In this document: one piece after another, positions 24,242 to 37,249 of the stretch
Position numbering within the stretch: position 1 is the first letter of the stretch
Layout: each line of letters starts with the position of its first letter
Source of the DNA: Artemisia argyi
Lineage: Eukaryota; Streptophyta; Magnoliopsida; Asterales; Asteraceae
NCBI GenBank assembly: GCA_030686995.1
Contig: CM060691.1
Span: 62,657,838 to 62,721,837 of the forward strand
Reading direction: 5' to 3'
Length of the DNA stretch: 64,000 nucleotides
Program-made: the position numbers and the translations under genes
Notes under the pieces: generated by a model
Databases searched by the model: none
The model's input: the letters and a program-made list of their open reading frames with translations, nothing else
What the model was told of the DNA's origin: nothing

Positions 24242-26393
24242 TATCATCAACAACCAAGGTATCCATGTAGATCCCGCGAAGATAGAAGTAGTTAAAGGTT
24301 GGACGTCACCCACCACTCCAACCGAAATTTGTCAATTTTTAGGTCTCGCCGGTTACTACCGGAGATTTGTAGAAGGTTTCTCAAAGATTGCAAAACCTTT
24401 GACGGAACTAACCCAAAAGAACAAGAAGTATATCTGGGAAAAGAAGCAAGAGTCAGCATTTCAACTGCTGAAACAGAAGCTTTGTGAAGCACCAATATTA
24501 GCATTACCGGAAGGAAATGAGGACTTTGTATTGTATTGTGACGCATCTCATCATGGTTTAGGTGCGGTACTAATGCAAAGAGACAAAGTTATAGCTTATG
24601 CTTCACGACAGCTGAAGAAGAATGAAGAAAATTACACCACCCATGATCTAGAATTAGGAGCAGTAGTTTTTGCTCTTAAGATATAGAGACATTACCTATA
24701 CGGTACAAAGTGTACGGTTTTCACCGATCACAAGAGTCTACAACATATACTGGATCAGAAGGAGCTGAACATGAGACAACGAAGATGGTTAGAATTACTC
24801 AACGACTACGACTGTGAAATTCGTTACCACCCTGGTAAAGCGAATGTAGTAGCCGATGCGTTGAGCAGAAAAGACAGAATTAAACCTCTTAGAGTTCGAT
24901 CTCTAGGAATGACAATTCATTCGCCACTTCCAGCTCAAATCATCAAAGCTCAAACAGAAGCTCTACAAGAAGAAAACCGGCAATATGAGAAAATTGACAG
25001 AAGGTCAAACCCTGAAGACCAGGTTGACAGAATGCCAAATAATGAAAAAGAATTTGTGAGAAGAAATGATGGAATGTTATGTTTTAAGGAAAGATATTGG
25101 ATTCCTCTCTTTGGAGGTATTCGAGACCTTATCATGCATGAAACTCATAAATCCAAATATTCTATTCATCCCGGTACCAATAAGATGTACCAAGATCTTA
25201 AGAAGAATTATTGATGGCCAAATATGAAAGCTGATATCGCAGAGTATGTTGGTAAATGTTTAACATGTTCTAGAGTAAAGGCAGAGACTCAGAAACCATC
25301 AGGATTACTCGTGCAACCAGAAATTCCGGTCTGGAAATGGGAACGAATCACCATGGATTTTATTACCAAATTACCAAAGACTTCGACCGGATTAGATACA
25401 ATCTGGGTTATCATCGATCGATTAACCAAGTCTGCACATTTTCTACCAATCAAGGAAACTGACGAGATGGAAACACTCGCTCAGTTGTATTTTAAGGAAA
25501 TTGTGATTAGACATGGGGTTCCAATATCTATTATTTCTGATAGAAATAGCCGATTCACCTCAAGATTTTGGGAATCTCTACAGAAATCTCTTGGTACTCG
25601 GTTAGATATGAGCACCACTTATCATCCGCAAACCGATGGACAAAGTGAAAGAACAATCCAAACCTTGGAAGATATGCTCCGAGCATGTGTAATTAATTTC
25701 GGAAAAGGTTGGGATAAACACTTGCCATTAGTTGAATTCTCTTACAATAACAGCTACCATGCCAGCATAAAGGCTGCACCTTTTGAGGCACTGTACGGAA
25801 GGAAGTGCAGATCACCCGTCTGTTGGACAGAAGTTGGTGATATGCAACTCACCGAACCAGAGCTAATACATGACACTACTGAGAAGATATTCCAAATCAA
25901 GCAACGCTTGCAAGCTGCTCGTGACAGATAGAAGAGTTATGCTGATGTCAGGAGAAAGCCTATGGAATTTCAAGTAGGAGACAGAGTCATGTTGAAAGTT
26001 TCTCCCTGGAAGGGAATGATCCGTTTTGGAAGACGTGGAAAGTTAAATCCGAGGTACATTGGACCTTTCAAAATTCTGGAGAGAATTGGTTCAGTTGCTT
26101 ATAAGTTAGAACTTCCGGAAGAACTCAGTAGGGTACATCCTACGTTTCACGTATCACAACTCAAGAAATGTTTGTCTGACGAAACTCTCGTCATTCCACT
26201 AAAGGAGATTAGATTGGATGACAAACTAGTGTTCACAGAAGAGCCTGTGGAAATAATGGATAGAGAAATAAAACAACTCAAACAGAATCGTTTCCCCACT
26301 GTAAAGGTTAGATGGGACTCAAAGCGAGGACCAACTTACACATGGGAAAGAGAAGATAGATTCCGTGAGAAATATCCACATTTATTTTCATAG
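24242..26393 (+). pseudogene. RT thumb-RNase H-integrase-chromodomain, 3' part of Tekay-1
   Basis: One continuous frame with three nonsense codons: TAG 24684-24686, TGA 25212-25214 and TAG 25929-25931. Domains in order are the RT connection ([22 protein letters not shown]), RNase H ([35 protein letters not shown]), the integrase HHCC zinc region ending CLTCSRVK, the integrase core with D (MDFITKLP), D (IISDRNSRF) and E ([13 protein letters not shown]), a GPF-type C-terminal domain ([10 protein letters not shown]) and a chromodomain-like tail ending [17 protein letters not shown]. At two stops the expected residue is tryptophan, at the third glutamine; all three fit C-to-T or G-to-A decay. The final stop is at 26391-26393. 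Confidence 0.9.
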
Positions 26394-26446
26394 AACGCAC
26401 TTGTTAGATTTCTTAAAATAAATTTCGAGACGAAATTCAGAATGAC

Positions 26447-26456
26447 AAGTGGGTAC
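26447..26456 (+). other. Polypurine tract of Tekay-1
   Basis: AAGTGGGTAC directly before the 3' LTR, the form usual in Tekay/Del elements. Confidence 0.7.
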
Positions 26457-29400
26457 TGTAGAACCCTATAAAAATTTCTTGTAATTATATCGTTAATAAA
26501 ATAAATAATCTTTCGTTATCGTTGCTAAATTCCCATTTTCTCGGAAAAATTTGAAATTTTTCTTATTATATTATTTTGTCGTTATCACAAAATAATATAA
26601 TTCAAGAAATGACGGAATTAATCCTCGACACGTTACTCGAAACCTAAACTTTTCATTTAATCCTAATTATAATTACTAAACCTAATTAAATTTCCTAATC
26701 TCAAAATTAATACAAACGGACCCTTAATCACTCCAACCCAACCATCCTCGTTTACTATTCATAAGCCCAAAACCAAAAGCCCAAAATCCAAATCATTATT
26801 TTTTCATTTGTTCGACTAGTACCAAGCCACAAAACGCCTCGTTTAATCTCGTTTCTTACACACGACCCCCAATATTTTTACACCATCTCGTTAACCACCT
26901 AGCCAAATATTAGTGTGTCAAATCCCAAGTTCATTGGACGACGTTTGATACAGTTTTAAGAGGCAAAGTGTTTGACATGTACTCGACCAAATCGATTTAT
27001 AATTTCTTCAAAAGTTAACCGTTTTGATTCCCGTTTGTTCCTAATTGTTCCTAATAATATTTCTAAGATGATTTCATGTTCAAATGTCAAAGATGATTAG
27101 CTATAATCAAGTAGTATACGATTTAGTAAATCGTATACATACATATATGGTTGGTCGACATGCATATGATTCACCAAGACAAATTCCTCAATTCATGCAC
27201 TCACATTTCATAGTTTAACAATATATAATTCACCCTAGCCTAGGTTTTACTAACATGAAATAGTACGTGAAGGTTTCTTAGAAATGTTTCTCACGTACGT
27301 GTTATATTTTGAAACCATATATAGTTTACATGCATGCACCGTTTCTCACCATTCACATACTCTCTCAAACATTTATTTCTTCCTAAAAGCTACTCCTACA
27401 AACCAGAAATCATTTGTTATTTAGTTTGGAAGCAAGAAAAGATATATCGGGTTTAATTTATACGTATAACGTTTGGGTTATACTTTGAACGTGATATTTC
27501 TTGTGTTCCATCCATCCTCTCTCGACTCTCTACCACCTAAAGGGTGTTGTAAGTCATTTCTACTCGTTTCCATTCAAAATCACACGTTAAAATATAGTCA
27601 TGCACTTTGTTTATCATTGTTTCGATCGTATATCAATTTACATATATATTTCACGTATATATTGTCATGTAGAACACTAAACGTGACTAGCCTCTATCTT
27701 GGAAGGCCTAGGAGTCACGCAACACACATAATTCACTTTAGTATCATCGTTACATGCATCATACAAACCTATTTTGAACCATGTTTCACACGTACGAAAA
27801 TCATTTAAACACTTAGTAATATTTTCAATGTTTTCAAATATATAACCGATTCAAACAAGCTAAAAACCACACGTATAACTTTAATTTTCACGTAACAAGA
27901 GTACAATATTATTACACGACTCCATAGACCACCTAGAAAACTATCAATTTCATTTATACAACTTGTAAAAATACTCACGTTTTGAAACCTAAATCGAGCC
28001 ATTTTGAATCGACAAGAACTAAGTTTTCAACCTCAAAACTTATATAAAAACTTAATATTTCGCTTGGGCTCATTCCAAGCCCAATAAGAAATAACAATAC
28101 GTAAGCCCACTGGGCCCATATGAAATGTTTTTAGAATCATAAAAATAGTACAAAGCCAGGCCCAAAACATTTTCCATGCTCTTGCCTCCGAAAATCTTAA
28201 TGGGCCATGATATGGTTCGTTAATGGCCCATAAGCTAAAAAAATAAACTTTTTGTTAAATAAGCAGTTGAAATAAGCTTATTATTTACTTAATAAGCCTC
28301 GAAAAATTTTAGAAAATTTTTATAATCATTTTTGTAATTTTGGACTAAAAATGTAACGCGACGACACCTAGAAGGATTAAAAGTGTAAATATTGAAAAAT
28401 AAGGACTAAACTTGTAAAAACAGAAACTTAAGGGTAAAAATTGACGAAATTTAATATTCTAAGACTAGTATTGATTTTTGGACAATTAGAGGACTATAGT
28501 TGAATTTATTTATAAAAAGGACTAACGGTGTAACGCAAATATCATTAGAGTAAAAATGGTAAAATTGGAAAAAGAGACAAAGACTAAACATAATCTATTT
28601 ATCATTCTTATTTATTTTCTATTTTCGTAAATTTATTTTGTATTACATTTAAACTTTTATTTTTACTAAAATATATTATTTAACATAACGTTAATAATAT
28701 ATATAATGATACGTATTTCAAAAGTTAATGTTTTACTTACGGTTAAAAAGGTAAAAATTCGATGGATAATTTAAATATCATATTTTGTATATCATGCATA
28801 TCACAAGAATTACACTGCACATCACTTATTCGTCATAACGAATATTTATTATTCGTTATTCGTTCGTATTTACCAAATAGTATTTGGTCAAATTCTCAGA
28901 TTAATTTATTTATCAGGTTGTGTTTCGAAGCCGTTATCATAAATTTGTCCGACTTTATTTTCTTCATTTTAGTATCAATCAAGGTGAGTCATAGCCTCAC
29001 ATTTACTTATTTTCAAACTCCGTGAGGGGGATACATGTTATAAACAGATCGCAAGTAATTTTCTGTATGCTTCCTGACTTGATATATGCCTAAGTTAGCT
29101 ATTGCCAAAAGACCCTTGATCATGAGCCATTAATCACTGTTATGTGAACGCGAATATAATGAATAGATCTATTTAAGGTTTGACAGCCTGTCCCATTAAT
29201 ACTTGACGGAATGCCATTATGCATGTGGTTAGTCGTATTAGTCGTGATAATTATATTTGAGTAAAAATAGGAATTGGCAAATCACCTATTACACGAGGGC
29301 AAAATTATCATTGATTTGATAAACACCTCCATTTTTATGGTATTTATTAACGTTTTGCGTGTCATGAGACTTAGAGCAATATATAAACTGCAATATCAAT

Positions 29401-29798
29401 ATTTTCAAACTGATTGTATTTCCAATACAATCTTACTTGTGTATCAAAATGATTACTAAATTCAAACTCTATGATATCACTCAACATTTTTTTTTACTTT
29501 TAAGCATGTATCTCAGGTATTTAGCAGGGGAAGTAAGAATGGAACGAGCGGCAAAACTTCAAAACTTATCTACTTTATTTCAATAATGGTGTAAAATAAA
29601 AGATATTTGATTTAGTTCAAAACATCAAGACTTTTATTATAATATTTTGATAAGGACCTCTTGTATTTGAATTTTTATAAATGAATTTATGTTTTAAAAC
29701 GTCTCTTTCGAGCCGTTTTCTATCATTATGACTTCGATCCTCACCGTAACACTCTAATAACTATTCCGCTGCCGCATTTCAAATTAGGGGGTGTTACA
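26457..29798 (+). repeat. 3' LTR of Tekay-1
   Basis: Direct repeat of 13359-16690, starting TGTAGAACCC and ending GGGGGTGTTACA. The putative TATATAG is at 27319-27325. No independent genes. Confidence 0.9.
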
Positions 29799-30628
29799 TG
29801 CTAGGACCTTTACCCGAAACTCCAGGGAAGGTTAAATATGTAATCGTAGCAATAGTCTACTTTACAAAATGGATGGAAGCAAAACCGCTAGCCAAAACAA
29901 CCGGCAAAGAAGTGAAAAAATTTGTATGGGACAACATCGTTTGTAGGTTCGGACTACCTAAGATAATCGTCACAGATAACGGAAGTAATTTCATTGGGGA
30001 CCCATTCAAAAGTTGGTGTGAAAGGTTGAATACCACACAAATCAACACAGCCGTAGGCTCACCCACAAGCCAACGGATTGGTGGAAAGGGCCAATAAAAG
30101 CCTCATGAAGGGGTTCAAATCGCGGCTCGGGAGGGAAAGAGCTGGATGGGTCGATGAATTACCAAATGTACTATGGGCATTTCGTACTACCTTGAAAACT
30201 AGCAATGGAGAAACACCTTTCAGTCTGACATACGGAAGCGAAGCAGTCATCCCAGCGGAAATCGTCATGCCCACCTTTCGGACCATGATGGCTAGCGTCG
30301 AAAACAACGATGATGAAATCAACCTGAACCTGAATTTGCTAGAAGAACGACGAGTAATGGCGGCGATAAGAGAGGCTAAGTATAAAAAGAAGGTGGAGCA
30401 ATATTAAAACCAAAGAGATAAGCAGGAAGCATTCAGAGTAGGAGACTTCGTATACCGGAAGAATGAAGCTAGCAGAGTGGAGGACCAAGGAAAACTAGGA
30501 CCGAACTGGGAGGGTCCCTATCGGATAATAGAGGCTTATCAACACGGCACATACAAACTTTAAACCATGGACGACATAGAAGTACCTCGGACCTGGCATG
30601 CTATTAATTTGAAAAAGTGTTTTATGTA
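29799..30628 (+). pseudogene. Integrase core and C-terminus of element A
   Basis: Reading from the target duplication, the frame gives GPLPETPGKVKYVIVAI, then VYFTKW where a catalytic aspartate (DYFTKW) is normal, so the first active-site residue is lost. The second aspartate is present (IVTDNGSNF). A one-base insertion near 30057 shifts the frame before the glutamate helix (VERANKSLMKG). Later blocks are LPNVLWAFRTT, ETPFSLTYGSEAVIPAE and GPNWEGPYRIIEAYQHGTYKL, with in-frame TAA codons near 30405 and 30560. The end KKCFM-stop is the usual polyprotein end. The sequence type is Tat/Retand-like Gypsy integrase, which strand-transfers element cDNA in the nucleus. This copy is non-functional. Confidence 0.85.
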
Positions 30629-30757
30629 ATCGAAGACATCCGAAAGACTTATTGTAAGGCTCGTGAGCCATTTTCCTATCCCTAACAAGATATTTCATGC
30701 AGTTATGCCTTGAAGAAAGAATTGTTTTTTATCTAATGACACGTTACCTGAACAAAA

Positions 30758-31306
30758 CCCCAAGTGGGTAATATATAAGGCCAAGAGCCGAAGGGCACAA
30801 GTTGCCCGAACAACAAAACCCCAAGTGGGTAATATATAAGGCCAAGAGTCGAAGGGCACAAGTTTCCCGAACAACAAAACCCCAAGTGGGTAATATATAA
30901 GGCCAAGAGCCGAAGGGCACAAGTTGCCCGAACAACAAAACCCCAAGTGGGTAATATATAAGGCCAAGAGTCGAAAAGCACAAGTTGCCCGAACAACAAA
31001 ACCCCAAGTGGGTAATATACAAGGCCAAGAGCCGAAGGGCACAAGTTGCCCGAACAACATAACCCCAAGCGGGTAATATATAAGGCCAAGAGCCGAAGGA
31101 CACAAGTTAGCCGAACAACAAAACCCCAAGGGGGTAGTATATAAGGACAAGTACCGAAGGGCACAAGTTGCCCGAACAACAAAACCCCAAGTGGGTAATA
31201 TACAAGGCCAAGAGCCGAAGGGCATAAGTTGCTCAAACAACAAAACCCCAAGTGGGTAAAATATAAGGCTAAGGGCAGAACGGCAAAAGTAAATTTATGA
31301 GGCCAA
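30758..31306. repeat. Tandem array, 9 x 61 bp
   Basis: Nine copies with exactly 61-bp spacing (CCCC starts at 30758, 30819, 30880, 30941, 31002, 31063, 31124, 31185 and 31246); the unit core is CCAAGTGGGTAATATATAAG. All three minus-strand frames stay open through it, which reflects the repeat and not a gene. It lies between integrase and the antisense ORF, where Tat-lineage elements often carry satellite-like tandem repeats. Confidence 0.95.
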
Positions 31307-31437
31307 AAACATAACGGTCATAAGCTAGTTTACGAGGAACAAACACCCTACGATAACTGATCTATACCCTCCGGCATATGCACATACATAGCTTGAAAAT
31401 AACATAAAAGCAAATAAATACGAAGGAAAAAGTAAAA

Positions 31438-31863
<426 letters not shown>

Positions 31864-34319
31864 TCACACAAAATCAGATATATCCTGATCCGAAGAGTCT
31901 TGGACGGAGGGATTCTTAACTTGTGGCCCTATCGGAGGCTCAGAAACTGGACCCGAGGCAGCAGTCCCTCCGACCTCTGAAGTAGGAGCAGGCTCAGGAA
32001 ATAGTGCCATCAACTCGTCATATTTGCGATAAATGGTCTTTCAGATCTTTTGGATGAAGGGGTAGTCCTGGGAGACAATGTTTGATATTTCTCATCAGCC
32101 TCCATATCTATACCCTCCACCTCTCCCAGCAATTTGGCCGCCTTCTCCGACTCATCAAAAAGACCAGCTCTGTCTATCAACCCCGACTGATAGTACAGGT
32201 TGAAAGGCTCCGCCAGGGCCGTCCTAAATTAGTGACTACCCAACAAGCGTCGAATCGCCTCCGGAATGAATTCATTAACAATTCGATTCCGATCAACCTC
32301 AGCATTACCAGCCGCAATGGAGATATCCAACTTTTCCTGACGGAACTCTTGACATGTCATCTCCTTATCACTTAACTTCAATCTCGTCTCTGCCAACTGA
32401 GCCTCCAGAAGCTTAATCTTCTCTGCTTGGTTACCGGAGACCTTCCTCCACTCCTCCTTCTCTGTTTCCAACTGAGAAACCCTATCCTCCAAACTGGCAT
32501 TCTCCGAACGCAACTTCTGTATACCCTCCGGATTAACCTTAACACACTTTGCATGCTCATCCTTGACCTTCTTCAACTCCTCAGCCATTTCCCCAAACCT
32601 TTTCTAGTTGTCATCAAAGGTCTTGTCACAAACCTCGTGCGTAGCGGTCAACTTTTGATATTCACCAAGAATAGACTCATAATGGAAGATGAGGTCCGCT
32701 TGAGCCGTAACATTTTTCCCCAACAACAACCAAGCCCTTTGGATGGCATCACTATCATTGTGGGTGTCTAAATACCTCTCCTCCCCCGGAGTCGCCAAAT
32801 TTATCATCATATATTTACAAACATTGGCATTGTTCATCCGTGTGCCTCTCTTCACCGACCAACCAGGAATAAATGTCACATCATCTTCATCGTCTCCCTC
32901 AATGTCAACCTCAATATCTTCCTCCACAAGGGTCTCCTTCCCCGGACGGGAAGAAGTACCTTTTGAACCTCCTGAAAATAAAAACCTTTATTAATAAATG
33001 ATGATAATAACACAACTAATCAATAAGCCGAAGCAACCAAGTAGGTATGAACAAAAAGATTATTCACAACATACCAGCATCAGAACCTCCGACTTGACCA
33101 GCTGAAACATCTTTCGGATAAACCGAGCGGATAGGCTCCGGATTTGAGACACCCTCAGCAGCATCCAAATCAATAACATTGTCGTCAGTGGATAACTTGC
33201 TCCTCTTGTGAAGGCGAGAAGAAACATTCCCTCCGGATCTCTTGGTTGGAGGCTTCTTCAACCCCAGCTTGGCGGCTTGCTCCTTCTTCTTCTCTTTAGC
33301 AGCCAACACCTTGTCACTGGGAACTTCGACCTTTCTCATATCATCACTCTTCTCCGAAACCCCAGTATTAGATGCCAGGGGTTGGGTAACGTGCATCTCG
33401 CGGGTTTGGCCTTCCGGCAATTGATCCCCCTTCACCACATTCACATTCTTGCGTAGAGACGGCTTCTTTAGATAGCTCGACATAGTTACACCTGTGGATA
33501 AACAAAACCCACTATTAAACAAAAGAAAAAATATACAGCTTAAAAATTTATGCTTATAACAAAGGCTATACCCCTCCCCTGCTCATCCCTCAAAGCTGGA
33601 CGATAACCAGGAAACTCCCAATGATCAGATAAACCCAAAGCATACAAGAACGCTTGTGGGACTTGACACGGCTCAATGATCGTCTCGGCTAGCCTACCGG
33701 TGTGAATGGCATTATATTCATTTTTCTTCGGAAACGGATCTGACACGTCCGAATCAGGATGCCTCCAAGACATAGCAAACGGAATAGCTCGCCTATCGAT
33801 CAAGAAAAATTGGTACTTCCAACCCTTCAGACTAGAAGGAAAATCCCCGAAGCAAACTTTCCTATCCGTGTGAACACGCTTTTCGAAAGAAAACCAAAAA
33901 CCCTGTTTACTAAGCTTGTAAAAGACACGAAACAATGGAGTGGTGGGAGGAATGTGCATGCTTCGGCAGTATACCTCAAAAAGGGTTACACGGTGCATAC
34001 CGAGGGGAACCAGCTGAGAAAGGTGGACCTTGAAATACCTAATAACTTCTAAAATGAAGGTGGAGAAAGGGATGGTAAGGCCACCTTCAAAGAAATACTC
34101 CGCGTATAGACCAATAGCATCGGCAGGGAGTTGATTCATTGTCATACCTTCCGGAGGTACCCGCGGGTGTAAATCCATTGGTATTCTGAAGGTCACCACT
34201 AAGGCGTGAACATCAGCTTCATCCATCATAGACTGCCTCTTAAGAATATCTTTCTTAACATGAGAGTCTTCCGGCATTGATACATCTTCGTAGTCAAACA
34301 AAGCAGTAGACTCCGACAT
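31864..34319 (-). pseudogene. Antisense extra ORF of Tat element, Transposase_28 (gypsy-type) domain
   Basis: The gene runs against the retroelement. The start chosen is the ATG of MSESTALFDYED. Exon 1 (34319-33572) holds a domain I recognise as Pfam Transposase_28, 'putative gypsy type transposon': YCRSMHIPPTTPLFRVFYKLSKQGFWFSFEKR, then LKGWKYQFFLIDRRAIPFAMSWRHPDSD (recognised from motifs, not searched). Introns with GT-AG ends lie at 33492-33571 and 32972-33074. Exon 2 is Lys-rich (AAKEKKKEQAAKLGLKK). Exon 3 starts GGSKGTSSRPG and continues into a coiled coil (LRSENASLEDRVSQLETEKEEW). In-frame stops at 32604-32606 and 32229-32231, a stop after FIQKI and a frameshift near 32080 show decay. 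The last frame ends SDFV at 31864. Antisense ORFs between pol and the 3' LTR are known for Tat elements; their function is unsettled. Confidence 0.75.
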
Positions 34320-34499
34320 GACGAATCCGAGAAGAAGAAGGGTATAGCCAAACAACAAAATACTAAAGATATACACCACGGACTAAGACGTACCTCAAAG
34401 ACGACGACAGAAATCATTCGGAATACGGACGAAAAAGTGTCAGAAATCTGTGTGTGTAGAGAGAGAAATTACAGTGTTGAAAATGAGGAAAAAGAAGCC

Positions 34500-34506
34500 A
34501 TTTATA
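34500..34506 (-). promoter_or_regulatory. Putative TATA box of antisense ORF
   Basis: TATAAAT on the minus strand 180 bp upstream of the antisense ATG, followed by a CT-rich leader with TCTCTCTCTACACACAC. It suggests the ORF has its own promoter inside the retroelement (inference). Confidence 0.5.
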
Positions 34507-34768
34507 GGTAGTAAAAATTGAGCGCGAAACAACACGTCACACGCAGGGCTTATGTGTCACCATCCAAGCCGCGTATCTCAAAACACGCACACGTGTTCCA
34601 ATCCAAAAGCCACGGTAAAAAACGACGGCACTCCTTAAACGACACATTAATTACGTTTGGCACCTTCCACACGACTTTAAAACGATAAAACCATGACTTA
34701 CCCTTCGGAAAGTTACAAAACAAAGATTTTTAGTATCACACCATCGGCATAACCAATGCTATGATACT

Positions 34769-34787
34769 GGGGGGAGGGGGTGGGACA
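34769..34787 (+). other. Polypurine tract of element A
   Basis: GGGGGGAGGGGGTGGGACA directly before the LTR start TGTTGGCG. Confidence 0.75.
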
Positions 34788-35316
34788 TGTTGGCGTATGT
34801 ACCCTCCGGACACATGATGTACGGTGTATATACCTTCCGGATCCACATCAGACAGAACATATTCAAACATATCCAAACAGAACAGACCAACATCCGAAAG
34901 GTACAAGGCAATGCCTTCCGGATCCTTGTATCCAGATGAACCAAACCCTCCGTCCATAAACCAAAGTACAGATAAGTACAAGCAAGTGAAGGGTAGTGGA
35001 GCATAAACTAGCAACCACTAAATACAAACCAGTCTGGCACTCCATATGAGCAGCCTATAAATAGAGGAGAAATCTTCATTTAAGTTTAACCAATTCTCTC
35101 ACTCTCTAAACATTACTTATACTCTCTCTCTCTCTCTAAGAACAAATACTTACTCTCACGCCAGAGGTTGGTCCAGGAATACACTTCCGGGGCGAGACTA
35201 ATGGACGTATCTGTTTTGTAGGTCTCCGAAGAAATACACTACCAGCAAAGACCACCCTGAATCCGAAGGACAAGTAGTAGTCCGGAGGATTCATTTTACT
35301 AGATTTTCCTTCAACA
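34788..35316 (+). repeat. 3' LTR of element A
   Basis: Starts TGTTGGCGTATG and ends TTCCTTCAACA, with matching 5-bp inverted ends (TGTTG/CAACA). TATAAATA at 35056-35063 is followed by a CT-rich leader (CTCTCTCTCTCTCTAAG), a normal plant LTR core promoter. Several CTTCCGGA motifs occur. The partner 5' LTR is not in the window, so the right end and the presumed target duplication CATTC are unconfirmed. Confidence 0.75.
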
Positions 35317-35687
35317 CATTCCATAGTAGTTTATATACCCCTAGTAAAAAAGCATTGTGACAAATGAATGGAAAAAAGAAAAGAAAATTGAAAATTCATG
35401 CACGTGATGCCCTGTGTGTGATAGGACTGTGAATCTGTCATGATCCAAATGGTGGAATGCAACTCATTACTCTTTTTCTGTTTTTCATAGTTTTTGTTAC
35501 ACATTTGGCAATAATTTCAAAAGATGACCCCACTTTGTTTGTTTGATCATATGTGATTATCATAAAAAATGCTATTTAAACAAAATTAAGAGATGGTTCA
35601 AATTTTGTTATCATATATTGACATCATGCTGTCGTAAATTTTTTATCGATTGGTTAAAATACTTTTAACATTTGCATTAGTTTTTCT
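35317..35687. other. Unassigned AT-rich spacer
   Basis: No coding region or repeat recognised between element A and the Harbinger element. Confidence 0.4.
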
Positions 35688-35690
35688 TAA

Positions 35691-37060
35691 GAGCATTCGG
35701 TAAGGCAGCGTGAGTTATACCATAACTCAGTGTCATATCAGCGCCACTTCATTTTGACGTTCAAGACGTTTTTGCCAAACATGTTCCATAAGGTCATGTT
35801 TGAGTTGAGTATGCATATCTTGGTCGCGTATTTCTCTATTTATGCGACGTTGGGTATCACATCTGTCGACCCACCTGTCTCGGCTAAAACGTGATGTCGG
35901 ATCCACCCACAATTTGTTATAATCACGTAGTGCAAACTTTTGATCTTTTAAAATTATGTTATGTAAAATAATGCTAGTATAGATGACTCTACGTATCTTG
36001 ACAATTTTCAGTGCACATGCCGGTTGTTGTAGTATACCCCAACGTCCTTAAAGCACATCAAAAGCACGTTCGACATCCTTTCGTGCATTATCTTGCTTCC
36101 TTTTAAAATAACCATGTTTTTCGGCAGTTGTTGCCGAGAATGATTTGACGAAAGTTGCCCACCATGGGTAAATTTCGTCAGCTAAGTAATGTCTCCGTTC
36201 ATACCTGTGTCCATTTATCATATAAGGTGCTCTTGGGGCTTCGTTAGCAAGAAGGTCGTCGAATAACGGAGAGTTATCTAAAACATTATTATCGTTATTC
36301 GCCCCCGCCATCCCAAAAAATGCATGCCAAATCCATAAATCTTGCGAAGCAACAGCTTCAAGCATTAGTATTGGGTATTTTTTAAAACCACTACGATATT
36401 GCCCTTGCCACGCAACCAGACAATTTTTCCACTCCTAATGCATGCAATCAATGCTACCAAGCATTCCTGGAAAACCATGTTCACCCTCATATTTTTCGTA
36501 AATCTTTTGAACGTCGAACCATGTTGGTTTTCTTAAAAACTTAAGCATAAACAAATCCATAACGCACTTGTTAAAATTATCAAGACAATCACGTGAAGTA
36601 CGCTCACCCATTTACAAATACTCATCAAACGCATCGGGTGAGCTGTCGTATGCCAATTGGCGTATGGCAGATGTACACCTCATAAGTGCACTAATACTCA
36701 TTCGACCTGTACAATCGAGTCCTTTGTTAAAGAATTTAAAATGATCTGGAAGAGGATCGGAATAATAAGATTCAATACCTTCGACTATTTGTAAAAATAG
36801 TTTCCGGCTCATACGAAACATTCTTCGAAAATTCCGGTGCGTATACTTACACCCTTGATAAAAGTAGTCGTTACGCAAACGTTCTTCGGCAATCTCACGT
36901 TCACGGTGGACCACGGTACGCTGGATGCGTGGTGGAGCTGGAACTGCTTGTTCTAAATGTTGATGATATTTGTACGCAGCTATCATACACTCCATGTCAG
37001 TTTTATCATCTAAATCGGAGAAACTCCTTTCTTCTTGATGATTTTGATTTGGATCCATTG

Positions 37061-37158
<98 letters not shown>

Positions 37159-37210
37159 ACGAAAATTAATTTTGAATTTAACAGATATACTAACGTTTCA
37201 AGGGGCCAAA

Positions 37211-37249
<39 letters not shown>

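Larger units (their letters stand above)
13359..29798 (+). mobile_element. Tekay/Del-type chromovirus (Tekay-1), full length
   Basis: LTRs of 3332 and 3342 bp (13359-16690 and 26457-29798) with TGTAGAACCC...GGTGTTACA ends. A tRNA-iMet primer site, an extra upstream ORF, gag-pol in the order gag-PR-RT-RH-IN with a C-terminal chromodomain-like tail, and a polypurine tract AAGTGGGTAC complete the structure. Long LTRs and a chromodomain-like C-terminus fit the Tekay/Del clade. The flanking target duplication is CGCTA/TGCTA, one mismatch. In the first 200 bp of the LTRs I count six mismatches. The RT is split by a solo LTR, and nonsense codons make this copy inactive. Confidence 0.9.

Noticed and set aside
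14376..27808. Pair of 111-codon frames at 14376 and 27473
   Set aside because: They are the same LTR sequence present twice. The frame is in the leader part of the LTR and has no recognisable domain.
30695..31251. Overlapping minus-strand open frames of 119-182 codons with repeated LxALYITHLGFCCSG-like peptides
   Set aside because: They arise because the 61-bp unit happens to lack stops in these frames. All three frames are open over the same DNA, which marks repeat translation and not a gene.
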